A stretch of DNA of 64,000 nucleotides. It comes from Oegoconia quadripuncta (taxonomy: Eukaryota; Arthropoda; Insecta; Lepidoptera; Autostichidae). A program made the position numbers and the translations under genes. The first letter of the stretch is position 1. Every line of letters begins with the position of its first letter. The notes under the pieces are model-generated. The model was not told where the DNA came from, ran no database searches, and saw only the letters and a program-made list of their open reading frames with translations. Positions 22,691-33,760 of the stretch are shown here, piece after piece. The DNA lies in assembly GCA_949316235.1 (NCBI GenBank), contig OX438741.1, positions 18,663,124 through 18,727,123 on the forward strand, given 5' to 3'.

Positions 22691-23147
22691 TTCACTCGCA
22701 CATTCACACATAAGTATTGAAATTTTACCAAATACCTACCTATATGATACCTTCCCGTGTCTAGCTTTTTACGGTTTATCACTTGCAGTTGTTTTTGAGT
22801 TGATTTTATATATAGATATTTTTTTGTTTACTTTTAGTCAATGTTTAAATTTATTCATAGAGTAAAATAGTAATTAATTCCTTGCTAGCAACAACTACTA
22901 CTCTACTTGGGCCCCTCTATCTGCTGAGTCCCTACCTTTTCATCACAGTTTGACCTAATTTATTATCAATTAATTACTTGTTGAATTAACTTTGTGGTGA
23001 ATAAATACCTTTTATTATTTATTTATTATTAAATCGAGGACGTCTTAAAGAAAGGCCAAGTCAAGAGTACCCTAAACCGACGAGCATGTATGAACAAACT
23101 TATGAGCGTGAATGAAGCTACGGGAAACAGGCGTGACATTATGTATA

Positions 23148-23963
23148 CAGGGCGTCCCAAAGTTATGGGACATGAAGGGGAAGTACCTTAAATATCGTAG
23201 ATAGTGAATTTTGCTCAAAGAAGACTTTATGTTATTTTTAAAAGTTAGTAATTCTGCATTCATAGATTTTCTAAAAATTATTTGCTTCGGCTGGGAATCG
23301 AACCGACTCAAATGTGAAAAAAAAAACACCCTACTTTTATGATGCCAATCGAAAGAATAGCTAAAAAATAATAACTCTGCCTAAGTAACATAGTATTTTA
23401 AAAGAAAGGAACAACGTGAAATTAATCATTTTAATCAAATAAAAAACATACATGAAACTGCCGTAGTCAATTAAGTAGGTATTTTTTTGTAAATTAATTA
23501 ATTAAATGCTCAAAATGTGATCCCTCTTGTTTTACGCAAATCGCCAATCTTTTAATGAGCCCGCTGCCTGTTGATTTTATGAAGTGGGTACTTATTTACG
23601 AATAATCAATGCTATCTTTGGAATGATAATATCGCTACTTTTCGAACGTCGTCGGCAATAAATAACTTTCTTGAAATTTGACTCAATCATTTTATGTTGT
23701 TCCTTTCTTTTAAAATACTATGTTACTTAGGCAGAGTTATTATTTTTTAGCTATTCTTTCGATTGGCATCATAAAAGTAGGGTGTTTTTTTTTTCACATT
23801 TAAGTCGGTTCGATTCCCAGCCGAAGCAAGTAATTTTTAGAAAATCTATGAATGCAGAATTACTAACTTTTAAAAATAACATAAAGTCTTCTTTGAGCAA
23901 AATTCACTATCTACAATATTTAAGGTACTTCCCCTTCATGTCCCATAACTTTGGGACGCCCTG
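23148..23963 (-). mobile_element. Rosa-type mariner, internally deleted copy (A1)
   Basis: 816 bp with ends CAGGGCGTCCCAAAGTTATG and its inverse, both flanked by TATA. The two terminal repeats are about 265 bp long. It matches the full element at 26484-28603 but lacks exactly 1304 bp: the sequence up to TTGATTTT (26914 in the full copy) is joined to ATGAAGTGGG (28219), and the repeated ATTTT at both breakpoints was collapsed to one. The remainder encodes only the last ~25 transposase codons (minus strand; ends HFEHLIN then stop). Confidence 0.9.
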
Positions 23964-23967
23964 TATA

Positions 23968-25007
23968 CAGGGCGTCCCACGGCTATGCCACATGGAGGGA
24001 AAGTACCTTGAATTTTGTAGATGGAACATTTTACTGAAAGAAGACATTATTTTAATTTAAAAAACAATTTAAACTGCATTCATAGATTTTTAAATAAGTA
24101 CATGGTTGAACCGGGAATCGAACCCTTTATTTATAAAAAAAAATTACCATGTAGCTTTATCATACCGATCGAAAGGCTTCATCATAAGGATTATTTTTTG
24201 CTAAATAACATAGTGTCAGAAATAAAAGGAAGACCATGAATTTTAACATTAGATGTGCAATTGTGTTCAGAAAAATGAAAAGCTGACATTGCCGTAAGGA
24301 CATACAACTGACATTATCATTACTAATAGGTACTAATTACCCACTCGAGAAGTATGCATCATTTCCCTATTATAATTTAAGTTCATGATAAAATGATAAA
24401 GAGATACGTAATTAGTAAGTAGGTACCTGGTTGTATGCCGTATCCTGAATGTGCGGAAAGACGCGTAAATGATTTTCTCCATCGCAATGCGGCTGGCTGA
24501 TTAGATTTTTTTTTTATGGGGTTATGTAAAAAATTTAGTTTACAAGAACCAGTATCAAAGTGTCCACGAGCTACAAACAGAACTTCGACGTATTATTCTA
24601 AATATCCACCACAACATGATCAAAAAATCGACAGGGAGCGAAATAATCAAAAGAGTGCGACTTTGTATTGAACAGGAAGGGGCTCATTTTGAGCATTTGA
24701 TAAATTGATTAATTTTGTATTAAAAATGTTAAAATTCATGGTCTTCCTTTTATTTCTGACACTATGTTATTTAGCAAAAAATAATCCTTATGATGAAGCC
24801 TTTCGATCGGTATGATAAAGCTACATGGTAATTTTTTTTTATAAATAAAGGGTTCGATTCCCGGTTCAACCATGTACTTATTTAAAAATCTATGAATGCA
24901 GTTTAAATTGTTTTTTAAATTAAAATAATGTCTTCTTTCAGTAAAATGTTCCATCTACAAAATTCAAGGTACTTTCCCTCCATGTGGCATAGCCGTGGGA
25001 CGCCCTG
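23968..25007 (+). mobile_element. Rosa-type mariner relative, internally deleted (B)
   Basis: 1040 bp, ends CAGGGCGTCCCACGGCTATG and inverse, next to TATA. The terminal repeats (about 23968-24245 and 24728-25007) are almost identical, giving the same 72-codon open frame in mirror orientation. The interior keeps 55 transposase codons at 24541-24708 followed by a TGA. The left end is only 4 bp (TATA) from the right end of A1. Confidence 0.85.
24541..24708 (+). pseudogene. Transposase C-terminal remnant of element B
   Basis: Fifty-five codons plus TGA. Segments such as VHELQTELRR, MIKKSTGSE, CIEQEGAHFEHLIN align with the end of the transposase at 26830-27891 (VGELQTELCH, MIRKSTGSG, CVRQEGSHFEHLIN). 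About two thirds of residues agree, so B belongs to a separate but close lineage. The catalytic domain is deleted. Confidence 0.85.
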
Positions 25008-25546
25008 TATATTAAGAAATTTTTGGATTTCACCGTATTTTTTTAGAACTTTTAAAGAAATCCTCCCAATTTTTTGTGAAGATTGGAGAGAGGTTCACTC
25101 AGTCCACATGCACATCAAATCTGATATAGTAATAAAAGAAACACGCGAACCTCAAGTAGCTCATAGTACTCACGCGACTTTTTAATCCTCGATGAAAAAT
25201 GACGGGTGTTATGTATTTGACGGCGTTGTGTCTGGACACACACTGTCCAGTTTTTATGTGGAAGTGTAATGCGGTTTTTCTTACAAACTAAACGAGGGGA
25301 CTGATTATAAACCGATTTGGGAAAAAGATATACTTCTAAATTGGTCCTCACTGATGCGTACAGCCTCCTCGCCCTTCTGCTTTCTGCTGCCTTCAATTCA
25401 AAACCAGCTCTTAGATTACGTAGCTTCATCGGTATCGTTATCGATTACGCTGACCAATGAGAAACCGTCAAATTGCCGAACGAGCGATGAGCCAACCAAT
25501 CACATGCCAGAACGTAACCGATGATGAAATTATGTAATGGAACCCC
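25008..25546. other. Intergenic DNA
   Basis: No gene seen. The dispersed word GACGGGTGTTATGTATTTGA at about 25200 begins a repeat also found near 54020, 55755 and 57630. Confidence 0.35.
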
Positions 25547-25690
25547 TGGTTTTTAACGTGCCCTCGGAAGTATGCACTCGTAAGTATCCAGGCGTTCACA
25601 GTCCGCCAACGTGTTAAAATGGCACTAATGGTCACCCATCCAAGGACTGATCGCGCCAGACATTGCTTAACTTCGCTATTGGAAACAAAA
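25547..25690 (-). repeat. 5S-rRNA-derived SINE (copy 1)
   Basis: The minus strand reads GCGAAGTTAAGCAATGTCTG ... CGATCAGTCCTTGGATGGG, then TGACC. This follows the internal promoter half of insect 5S rRNA (A box, intermediate element, C box GGATGGGTGACC). The first third of 5S is missing and a non-5S body with CACGTTGGCGGACTGTG-like sequence follows, so this is a 5S-derived SINE or pseudogene, not an rRNA gene. A second copy is at 48128-48320. Confidence 0.7.
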
Positions 25691-25699
25691 AGCGAAGTT

Positions 25700-26483
25700 C
25701 AACTCCAAATATTAGGTGTGACCTTTACCATTTTGACCAACTTTGTCATTCGTTATACGCTAATCAATCTACGTTTTTCATGAGAGCTCGAAGCTCGGAC
25801 GCCCCCTCTTAAGTTGACACGTAATTTTTATAGCGCTCCCAGCAACATTGTTTATATTGATAGCGATCTCAAATAGCTACCGACTATTAAAGTTTCATGC
25901 CTATGTACAGTCAGCAAAACAATTAAGGTAGCAGGTCTTTATTTATTAATTATATTAATTTATTTGTTTAGATACAACAGCAATATTTAAAAAAACATTT
26001 GTACAATATCTTGTTACTGAACTTATGGCAATATAATATATTGTAAAAGTAAGTATTCAATTCATGCACTCAATTTATTATTAGTAAATAATAATCAAAT
26101 TAAAATTAACTTAGAATCTAGATATAACCCAATTAATTAATCGATCATTCATGGGAATTTACTAAAAACTATTTTAAATAATAATAACAATAAGTATCAG
26201 CAAGAATAATTAATTAAAATAATATTAAAACAAAACAATGTCAATAGGAAATATTTGTAGATATTCAAGTGTAACTGAGAATCTATCATATGATTGATAG
26301 TGCAGCGGGGCAACGCGGCTAGCATACTGCGGACAATGCCGCAGGTAAGAAAGCTCGAGGCGATACACTATTTAATAAATTTGTATATGTAATAATATGT
26401 ATATTCCTAGTATACAAAGCTTTGCACAGCTAATTGCTTTTACAATCGTGAAATGTTCCTCTATAACTACTAATAGGAATATT
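25700..26483. other. Very AT-rich intergenic DNA
   Basis: No gene or repeat family recognised; long AT runs at 25930-26260. Confidence 0.35.
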
Positions 26484-28603
26484 TCGGGCGTCCCAAAGTT
26501 ATGGGACATGAAGGGGAAGTACCTTAAATATCGTAGATAGTGAATTTTGCTCAAAGAAGACTTTATGTTATTTTTAAAAGTTAGTAATTCTGCATTCATA
26601 GATTTTCTAAAAATTACTTGCTTCGGCTGGGAATCGAACCGACTTAAATGTGAAAAAAAAAACACCCTACTTTTATGATGCCAATCGAAAGAATAGCTAA
26701 AAAATAATAACTCTGCCTAAGTAACATAGTATTTTAAAAGAAAGGAACAACGTGAAATTAATCATTTTAATCAAATAAAAAACATACATGAAACTGCCGT
26801 AGTCAATTAAGTAGGTATTTTTTTGTAAATTAATTAATTAAATGCTCAAAATGTGATCCCTCTTGTCTTACGCAAATCGCCAATCTTTTAATGAGCCCGC
26901 TGCCTGTTGATTTTCTAATCATTTTATGGTGAACACTCGATGTGATATGGCACAATTCTGTTTGCAACTCGCCTACGTTCTCGTATCGCTTTTTGTATAG
27001 CATATCTTTCACGTATCCCCAAAAGAAGAAATCTAATGGTGTGAGGTCCGGGGATCTGGCCGGCCATCTAATCGGTCCATTTGTACCAATCCATGTAGGA
27101 AAACATTCATTTAGAAAATCTGCTGCTCTCCGACTATTATGAGCCGGAGCTCCATCTTGTTGGAAAATTAAGTTTTCTTGCTCCGCCGCGGAATGGTTTC
27201 TTATCTTATCCCTTAAAATTTGAAGTATTCCTAAATACTTTTCTGTGTTCAAGGTTCCTTGGTAGAAATGGATTAAGAAAACCCGGTTTTTTAAAAGTCC
27301 GCACCAACAGTTGAGTGAAAAACGCACTTGGTTATTAGTTTCAGTCACTCGTAGGGGATTTTCTTTAGACCAAATACGATTATTGTTGCGGTTATACATA
27401 CCGTTATTGCTAAAGTTAGATTCGTCTGTCCAAATAATATTATCCAAAAAATTTGGATCTTCGAGCAATCGTGCCTGGATATCAAGACAGAAATTTTTTC
27501 TCCTTTCTGTATCGCCCGGAAGTAATTTTTGAACCAATCGTCCTTCAACATAACTCTTAAAACCGTGTTTTTTTAATACACGGTGTATTTTACTTTTTGA
27601 AACTCCAATTTCATGTTCTCCTTCTCTCACCGATGCTTTCGGAAAAGCCGAAAAGTAAATTAAAATACCAAGTTCTTCGTCGTTGATCGTATGGTTTTCT
27701 TACTGTGGTTCTCTTGGGCGTTTATCGAAACGTCCCAGAGTTTTCAAATTGTTCACAAGCCTTTTCAAAACTTTACGAGACGGTATTTGTCTATCAGGAT
27801 ATTTTACGCCATACCACTGCAAACTTCTAGAGACGTCTTTATCGTTCAAAAAATATGCTTCCATTAGATCAAAACTTACTTGATATGCCATGTTCGCAAT
27901 AAATTAACACAATAACACTTGTGTAAGTGAATTGAGACTAAACAGATCAATATCCGAAAAACAAACGCTCGCACATACTGTTCCATTTTCAAATTTAAGA
28001 ACAACATTTAAAAATATCACTTCTTTTTAAAATATCTTAAAAAGTATGCATTCAAACAAACGCTGTCATAAACTGTTCCATTTTCAAATTATAAATTATT
28101 TATTTTTGTTTTTAATTTGCCTTCTGTCTAGCTTACAGAGGACGTATTGAAATACAAGTTTTATCATTTCATCTACACGTGCACTTATAATAAGGAAAAC
28201 TATGTTAGTACCTATTTTATGAAGTGGGTACTTATTTACGAATAATCAATGCTATCTTTGGAATGATAATATCGCTACTTTTCGAACGTCGTCGGCAATA
28301 AATAACTTTCTTGAAATTTGACTCAATCATTTTATGTTGTTCCTTTCTTTTAAAATACTATGTTACTTAGGCAGAGTTATTATTTTTTAGCTATTCTTTC
28401 GATTGGCATCATAAAAGTAGGGTGTTTTTTTTTTCACATTTAAGTCGGTTCGATTCCCAGCCGAAGCAAGTAATTTTTAGAAAATCTATGAATGCAGAAT
28501 TACTAACTTTTAAAAATAACATAAAGTCTTCTTTGAGCAAAATTCACTATCTACAATATTTAAGGTACTTCCCCTTCATGTCCCATAACTTTGGGACGCC
28601 CTG
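26484..28603 (-). mobile_element. Rosa-type (DD41D) mariner, full length (A2)
   Basis: 2120 bp with long inverted ends of about 265 bp: left starts GGGCGTCCCAAAGTTATG at 26486, right ends CATAACTTTGGGACGCCCTG at 28603 next to TATATA. The outermost bases on the left (TTC in place of CAG) have changed. One transposase frame occupies 26830-27891 on the minus strand. The size equals A1 (816) plus the 1304 bp A1 lacks, which supports both boundaries. Confidence 0.9.
26830..27891 (-). pseudogene. Mariner transposase, DD41D (rosa type), one in-frame stop
   Basis: DNA cut-and-paste transposase of the Tc1/mariner (IS630) superfamily. The ATG at 27891 begins MAYQVSFDLMEAYFLND; codon 64 is TAA (27700-27702); the same frame then runs on to the stop at 26830, 353 positions in all. 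Order: N-terminal helix-turn-helix region (about 1-120), then the DDE domain. Catalytic residues are Asp in IIWTDESNF, Asp in FQQDGAPAH and Asp in SPDLTPLDFFFWG. There are 40 residues between the last two, the DD41D spacing of the rosa group. Everything except the stop is open, so inactivation looks recent; a sequencing error or a polymorphic stop is possible. Confidence 0.9.
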
Positions 28604-29601
28604 TATATATAAATAAATTTGAATTTTGAATTTGAAATTTTGAATTTTGATGCGTTTTCAACTTCAGGGTTTACATGGCTATAGATATGATTCTTTTAAT
28701 ATTACGATGACGTAAGTTGATTCGATCACATGATGACGTGATAGATGTAAAGAAAAATATAACAAAATCCAACAAAGACCCTCCAAACAATATCACAATA
28801 AATTAAGTTTGCTACCATAATTGTGTTGCCGACTGTACAAAACAAATAATGTGGTATATCTATTATATGTAATATAATCACGGAAACTTTATATTTCGAA
28901 GCGTTTTACAATTTTAATGCTGTGTGGTTTCGGCACATTAAAAGAATAGAACCAATACTACCCGTCTCTGCTCGCAGGTGTCGTAAAAGGCGACTAAGGG
29001 ACTTTCCACCAAAGGACATTTATAGAAATGGTGCATTTCTGTATATTTTGTTAGGTGAAACGTGGAAGTTGTTTCAAGCGTTAAATTTTTAATGTTTGGA
29101 ATACCCAAATGCTAATGTTTGGGATATCTGTGATCACTTCATTTGGGTTTTAGGTCATGACGTTATGTATTTATGTAAATTTGCGGTATTTCGCTCAAAA
29201 TGCTATTGGCTAAGAGTTTCAGATTAGGATATTTGTTTATTTTTTTTACTGTTGTCAATAACTATTTTAATCCTAGAGGTAAATAGGGGTGTTTTAAGTT
29301 TAAAGGCTATGTCTGTTTGTGTATCTGTGTCTATATGTGGCTTTGTAGCACTAAAACGGCTGAATATTTATTTAATTTATTTTGGAAAGCTGGTATTTGC
29401 GAGATGGTTTATTAATTTTCAATGTATAGTTCTCAATGTGTTTTGTGGTCGTATTACTTATGATAATTTTCATTTAAAGCTGAAATGCAATGTGCGCACA
29501 AACAATTGCGTAACAGTTTTCACCCGACAACTACACGCAAATGGGTATTGTGTTTATAGTGAGACGCTAAAAGATTTATTATAGAAATAATCAATACTCA
29601 C
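28604..29601. other. Intergenic or intronic DNA
   Basis: Lies downstream of the splice donor of ACE exon 1, so it is probably intron of that gene. It contains a dispersed repeat at about 28965-29130 (GGTGTCGTAAAAGGCGACTA) that recurs near 2230 and, reversed, near 58070. The open frame at 29252-29584 (+) looks like repeat sequence and has no family. Confidence 0.4.
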
Positions 29602-30249
29602 TGCAGCATGTTGAGTTGCATCGTTGACATCAGTTTCGAAATTCCACTGAGCAGCTACGTTATTGGTGCACTCCTTAGACGCTTCACCGTCAGCTTTAGT
29701 CAAAAAATCCCTGATCTGCTGCAAATTCACCTGATGAAACCTATTGTCAATACTGTTCCCATCAACACCCCTATTGAAGTCATAGGGATTCGCACCAACA
29801 TAATTGGGATCATTTCTAATAAAGTTGGGATCATTCCTTCTAAAATTCGGATCATTATTTATGTCAATTCTGTCGTCACGATTCCTGTCGTCATACGGTC
29901 TTGATGTTGAGCTGGGATTTCTTCCATTCCCATAATCCAGATTCGGATAACCGTTGTTACTTATATCTGGACTAATCCGATTGTTGTAAGGTGTTGACGA
30001 CACAGGATACACACCGGGAGTAGAGCTCGGACTAGGCCTTGCTGTACTGTACTGGTTAACATCGTACTGGTTCCCTGGGGAATTAATCGAAGGCGTACTT
30101 GAGAGTAATCCGTATCCATAAGGATTCCTCTGAGTCGAAACCTGCGATAGCGGAGGTAAGTCTAACTGCGGATCAGCGTAGCACAAATTCGTTAGGAGTA
30201 ATATCAGTTTCACTTGGAAACTTGTGACTCTTGGTCTTACACAGGCCAT
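29602..30249 (-). CDS. ACE-like peptidase (family M2), first coding exon
   Basis: 216 codons from the first ATG (30249, in the good context AAACCATGG) to a splice donor, GCTGCA then GTGAGT, at 29602/29601. The frame is open further upstream but without an ATG. Layout: signal peptide (VKLILLLTNLCYADPQ, about 11-28), a linker of about 150 residues rich in Asn, Pro, Ser, Tyr and Asp with repeated DPNF/DPNY units, and from about residue 172 the start of the M2 domain (QQIRDFLTKADGEASKE, then NNVAAQWNFETDVND). That matches the beginning of ACE, a zinc dipeptidyl carboxypeptidase. The zinc site must be in later exons; I found none in the left 29 kb, where mobile elements could have stretched the intron. 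The gene lies about 30 kb downstream of a second ACE gene on the same strand. Confidence 0.8.
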
Positions 30250-30969
30250 GGTTTTTTTGGTCGTGGTGACCTGATTATCGCGTTGCAACCAATGGTGCGT
30301 ATTACTTGGTCGCGAGCGCGGTTACAACTGTGCTTGGTTTTGTACTTGGGCCGTGTGAATTGGCTTTGTCTTGGTGTTCGTACCTCGTAGCTCGTACGTA
30401 GAGATCGAAGTGCCCTTGTGAATAGCGCCAGTATCTACTCTTCATTTAGTAACGTTACTGAAATCGGAAGTTAATATGTTTTTCTAGATTACTTGTGGAG
30501 TGGAGACACTACTATTTGTAGCGTTATATTTTATTATTTCTAGCGACTCGAAATTTTGTGATAAAATTGTCAACATTTATAGATTTTTCTCATGACTTTT
30601 GTAAGTAGGTGTTTCCTTTTGCCTATCTGAAAATTCATTATGTACACATAGCAGTAAGTTATACTATTGATATTTCGGTACAAAATTCAATGATTCTCTG
30701 TTACAACACTTTGTGAAGAGTTCTTATCTTCTTTTCTATTGTATATTGCCGAATATTATTTAGAAATTAGCTGTTGGCGCATTTACTTGACTGCCCCAAC
30801 ATCGAGATTTTTAAGAATAAAAAAGATTGACGGACGGAATTGAGGAAGCGCGGGCGGGATTAGCATCTTCGCGATCTTAACACTAGATGTGTATACTGGA
30901 CCGACCCTGCCTTTGAAATTTCAATATGTATTTTTTACAAAGATCCAAGAACATTTTCACAGTATCCAA
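30250..30969. promoter_or_regulatory. Upstream region of the ACE-like gene
   Basis: The 5' flank of ACE exon 1. The first 170 bp next to the ATG are richer in CG (GGTCGCGAGCGCGGTTAC) than the rest. No TATA box or initiator could be assigned with confidence. The CACTG-bounded candidate element begins 720 bp upstream of the ATG. Confidence 0.3.
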
Positions 30970-31599
30970 CACTGAAAAAAATGGGATTTGGGCTTACCTC
31001 AAAAAGCATCATCCATCACCACAATTTCGTCGTTTGAGGTGAAATTAAACTAAAGGACGATATGTTTGATATGACGACTACCTATTTCGCATTACAAGGT
31101 GAAATTAATAGTACGTACTTTAAAATTGACTTTACGTTGAAGACGACAACGACTGTTCGAGTACGATATTTTATACAATGATCGTACTCGAGGCATTTTA
31201 ATGGTGCAGACCATGAAAAAGGTTTTTAACGCAACAGGTTATTCGAATTCTCATTTAAAACGAATTACACTTTTCAATACATTCTTAAAACGCTTACTGT
31301 TTGGCGTACAACACTTGTCTTACGTCCAATAAGGCCAATGTTACGACGAATATGTTATAATATTTTGCATTACACCTGAAGCTAAATTAAACTTCACATA
31401 CGGTAGACACTGCCGTACTCACTTTGATTTTGATCAATGTGATCGTGTTGAACGTCTTAATGTAAAGCTATTTTCGCTTTAAAAATTAGGCTTATTACAT
31501 TAGTAACGTTATAACCAAATTGACACAACTTACCAGTTTTTCAATCATTTGGACTTGCATAATCGCCTCATCTTACAACGTTCTTCGTTATTCGATCAT

Positions 31600-32255
31600 A
31601 ACACTAAAAACGCCCTACTGACGACTAAATTAATGTTATTTTAGGCGTTATCGTTCATACATATGCGTCAATTTATGTGGTGTGCATGGTCAAATTAACG
31701 GTAAATTAGACCAATCAGGTGGTAGTTTAACGTATTTAGAACACTATAAACGCCGTACTGACGACTAAATTCATATTACATAAGACGTTAACGTTCATAC
31801 ATACGCCAATTTATGTGGTGTGTAAGGTCAAATTAATCAAACAAACGGCAAATTAGACTGATCAGGCGGCAGTTTAAAGTATTTGGAACACTAAAAACGC
31901 CGTATACTGCCGACTAAATTTATATTAAATAAGGCGTTATCGTTCATACATACGTCAATTTATGTGGTGTGTATGGTCAAATTAAACGGCAAATTAGACC
32001 AATCAGGCGGTAGTTTAACGTATTCAGAACACTAAAAACGCCATACTGACGACTAAATTCACATTACATAAGGCGTTAACGTTCATACATACGCCAATAT
32101 AAGTGGTGTGTATGGTCAAATTAATCAAACAGACGGTAAATTAGACGGATCAGGCGGCAGTTTAAAGTATTTGGAACACTAAAAACGCCGTACTGCCGAC
32201 TAAATTTATATTACATAAGGCGTTATAGTTCATACATACGTCAACCGATGTGGTT
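31600..32255. repeat. Dimeric (higher-order) satellite, 140/147-bp units
   Basis: Five units, each beginning AACACTA(A/T)AAACGCC, start at 31600, 31740, 31887, 32028 and 32175 (lengths 140, 147, 141, 147, last incomplete). Units 1 and 3 share CCAATCAGG(T/C)GGTAGTTTAA; units 2 and 4 share an inserted ATCAAACA and GATCAGGCGGCAGTTTAAAG. The true period is thus a dimer of about 288 bp. Confidence 0.85.
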
Positions 32256-32491
32256 TCTATAGTAAAAAAAAAACAAACAGACACAATTCTAACCAATCAA
32301 ACGGCAGTTTTACATATAAAAAAATGTTAGGTTATTTTTTAAACTAAAAGGTTACTTTTTTATTCATTTCGACTGGCAACACTGCGCCATCCGCATGGCA
32401 TGAACGCATGAACGAACGAAAAAGTGAGAAGTGTAGTAGTCCAGCGGATATTCTCTTGTTGTGGGTGAGTTTTAAACGAAAAATACTGAGA

Positions 32492-32561
32492 ATGGCAGAC
32501 CAGTATACGTCTGACTTACTGACGCTTTGGGGGCTAAACCATCTCGTCGGAATATTTACTG
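32492..32561 (+). CDS. SAM-like domain gene, exon 1
   Basis: ATG at 32492; 23 codons plus one base to a strong donor (ACTG then GTAAGTACG at 32562). It encodes MADQYTSDLLTLWGLNHL and then VGIFT. Frame and phase join perfectly to exon 2 at 33761: the split codon becomes GAT (Asp). The combined product has a sterile-alpha-motif-like pattern (WGL..L...F....ID...L.LL.E.DVE.LI). SAM domains mediate protein-protein or nucleic-acid contacts. The gene sits between the subterminal satellite and a Helitron inside the CACTG-bounded region, so it may belong to the element rather than to the host. Confidence 0.55.
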
Positions 32562-33159
32562 GTAAGTACGTGTTTAGGTTGTTTGTGTACGTGATGGAAG
32601 TTTGTGGGATGTAAAGTGTACTTACATTTATGAAAACATGTTAAGTTTATCATGGAACTCCGGCTCAGATAGCTTTTTAGAATTTGTACTAACTAACTAA
32701 CTTTGTCAACTTGTGAGACAAATTGTCATTGTGAGTCCAGCCAGACACAAAGAATAAAATATATTTATATAGGGAATAATATAATGCAAGAGAAAGATAA
32801 AAAGCCTTAGACCTATGTACAAGTACATGCATGATTACAAAAATAAAAGTTTACTCGTAAATGTTTTACATACATTATACATAAATAAAGCCTTTTCACA
32901 ACTTTTGGTGTGAATATGGACCACTATTGGACAAAAGCCTCACCTGTGCCTTTCCAAATATGACCAATTTTCTTCCACTTTTTTTTTGGTCGACTGTTAC
33001 CCAAAATGGCTTATTCACTTGTGGATTTTGTGTCACCTTTACATCACTATCATCATCCTAACCAAAGGACGTTCACCGTTATTGTTAACATTTTGTCGTC
33101 TATCATTTTCAAATAGGTATATATTGCATGAACTGAGCTATATTTTCTTGGTATATACA

Positions 33160-33455
33160 GGTGTGGATCCAGCGAATCACTTTCTAAAATTATATTAAGT
33201 TGATAGCTCTTTTTCTAATTACATAAACAAGAAATGGCATGAATTTTAGAAATGTCACATAGTTGTAGTTATAAGAAGTTGAGCTTTAATGACCATGTTT
33301 CAGATTCCAGTTGAAATTGAAGTGTTTAACAGATTTAAAGTAAATAAATATAACATTTCTAAAATGCATACCATCCCCTACTTGTTTATAAAATTAGAAA
33401 AAGAGCTGTCAACTTAAATTAAATTTTTAGGAAGTGGTTTGTTGGAATCGACACC
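33160..33455. mobile_element. Fold-back MITE in the SAM-gene intron
   Basis: Arms at 33160-33255 and 33353-33455 are imperfect reverse complements about 100 bp long (GGTGTGGATCCAGCGAATC against GGTGTCGATTCCAACAAACC), sharing AATTAGAAAAAGAGCT. The loop is about 97 bp. Both flanks are AT-rich (TATATACA and AATATTAT). Inserted between exons 1 and 2. Confidence 0.75.
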
Positions 33456-33760
33456 AATATTATACTTAATTATTTTTATACACAAAGAATTTAATAATAT
33501 TAACATAAATCTCATTACTTAGTTTGGAGTAGATCTGTGGTTTTGCATATCAGATTCAATTTATTCCTAATAAACATAAAATAGGTCAATGTTTTGCTTT
33601 CCGTTTGTGATTCAGCAACAAATTTATCAGTATACTTGGATAAGCTCTGCTTGACCTTGGTGCACAAGCGCCTTGCACTGCAGGGAATGTAGCACCCTTC
33701 AAGCATGTAACTTCTATGTTAAGTACCTATCACTCCTGGTAAATGGGTATATTTTTATAG

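Noticed and set aside
23072..24060. Conserved small proteins beginning MFFFSHLSRFDSQPK
   Set aside because: They lie within the terminal repeats of the mariner copies and are identical only because the repeats are.
25600..25690. 5S rRNA gene
   Set aside because: Only the internal promoter half is 5S-like; the 5' third is missing and the body is unrelated.
29252..29584. 110-codon plus-strand ORF
   Set aside because: Composition and the CTAAAACGGCTGAA-type words mark it as repeat DNA; no family or promoter.
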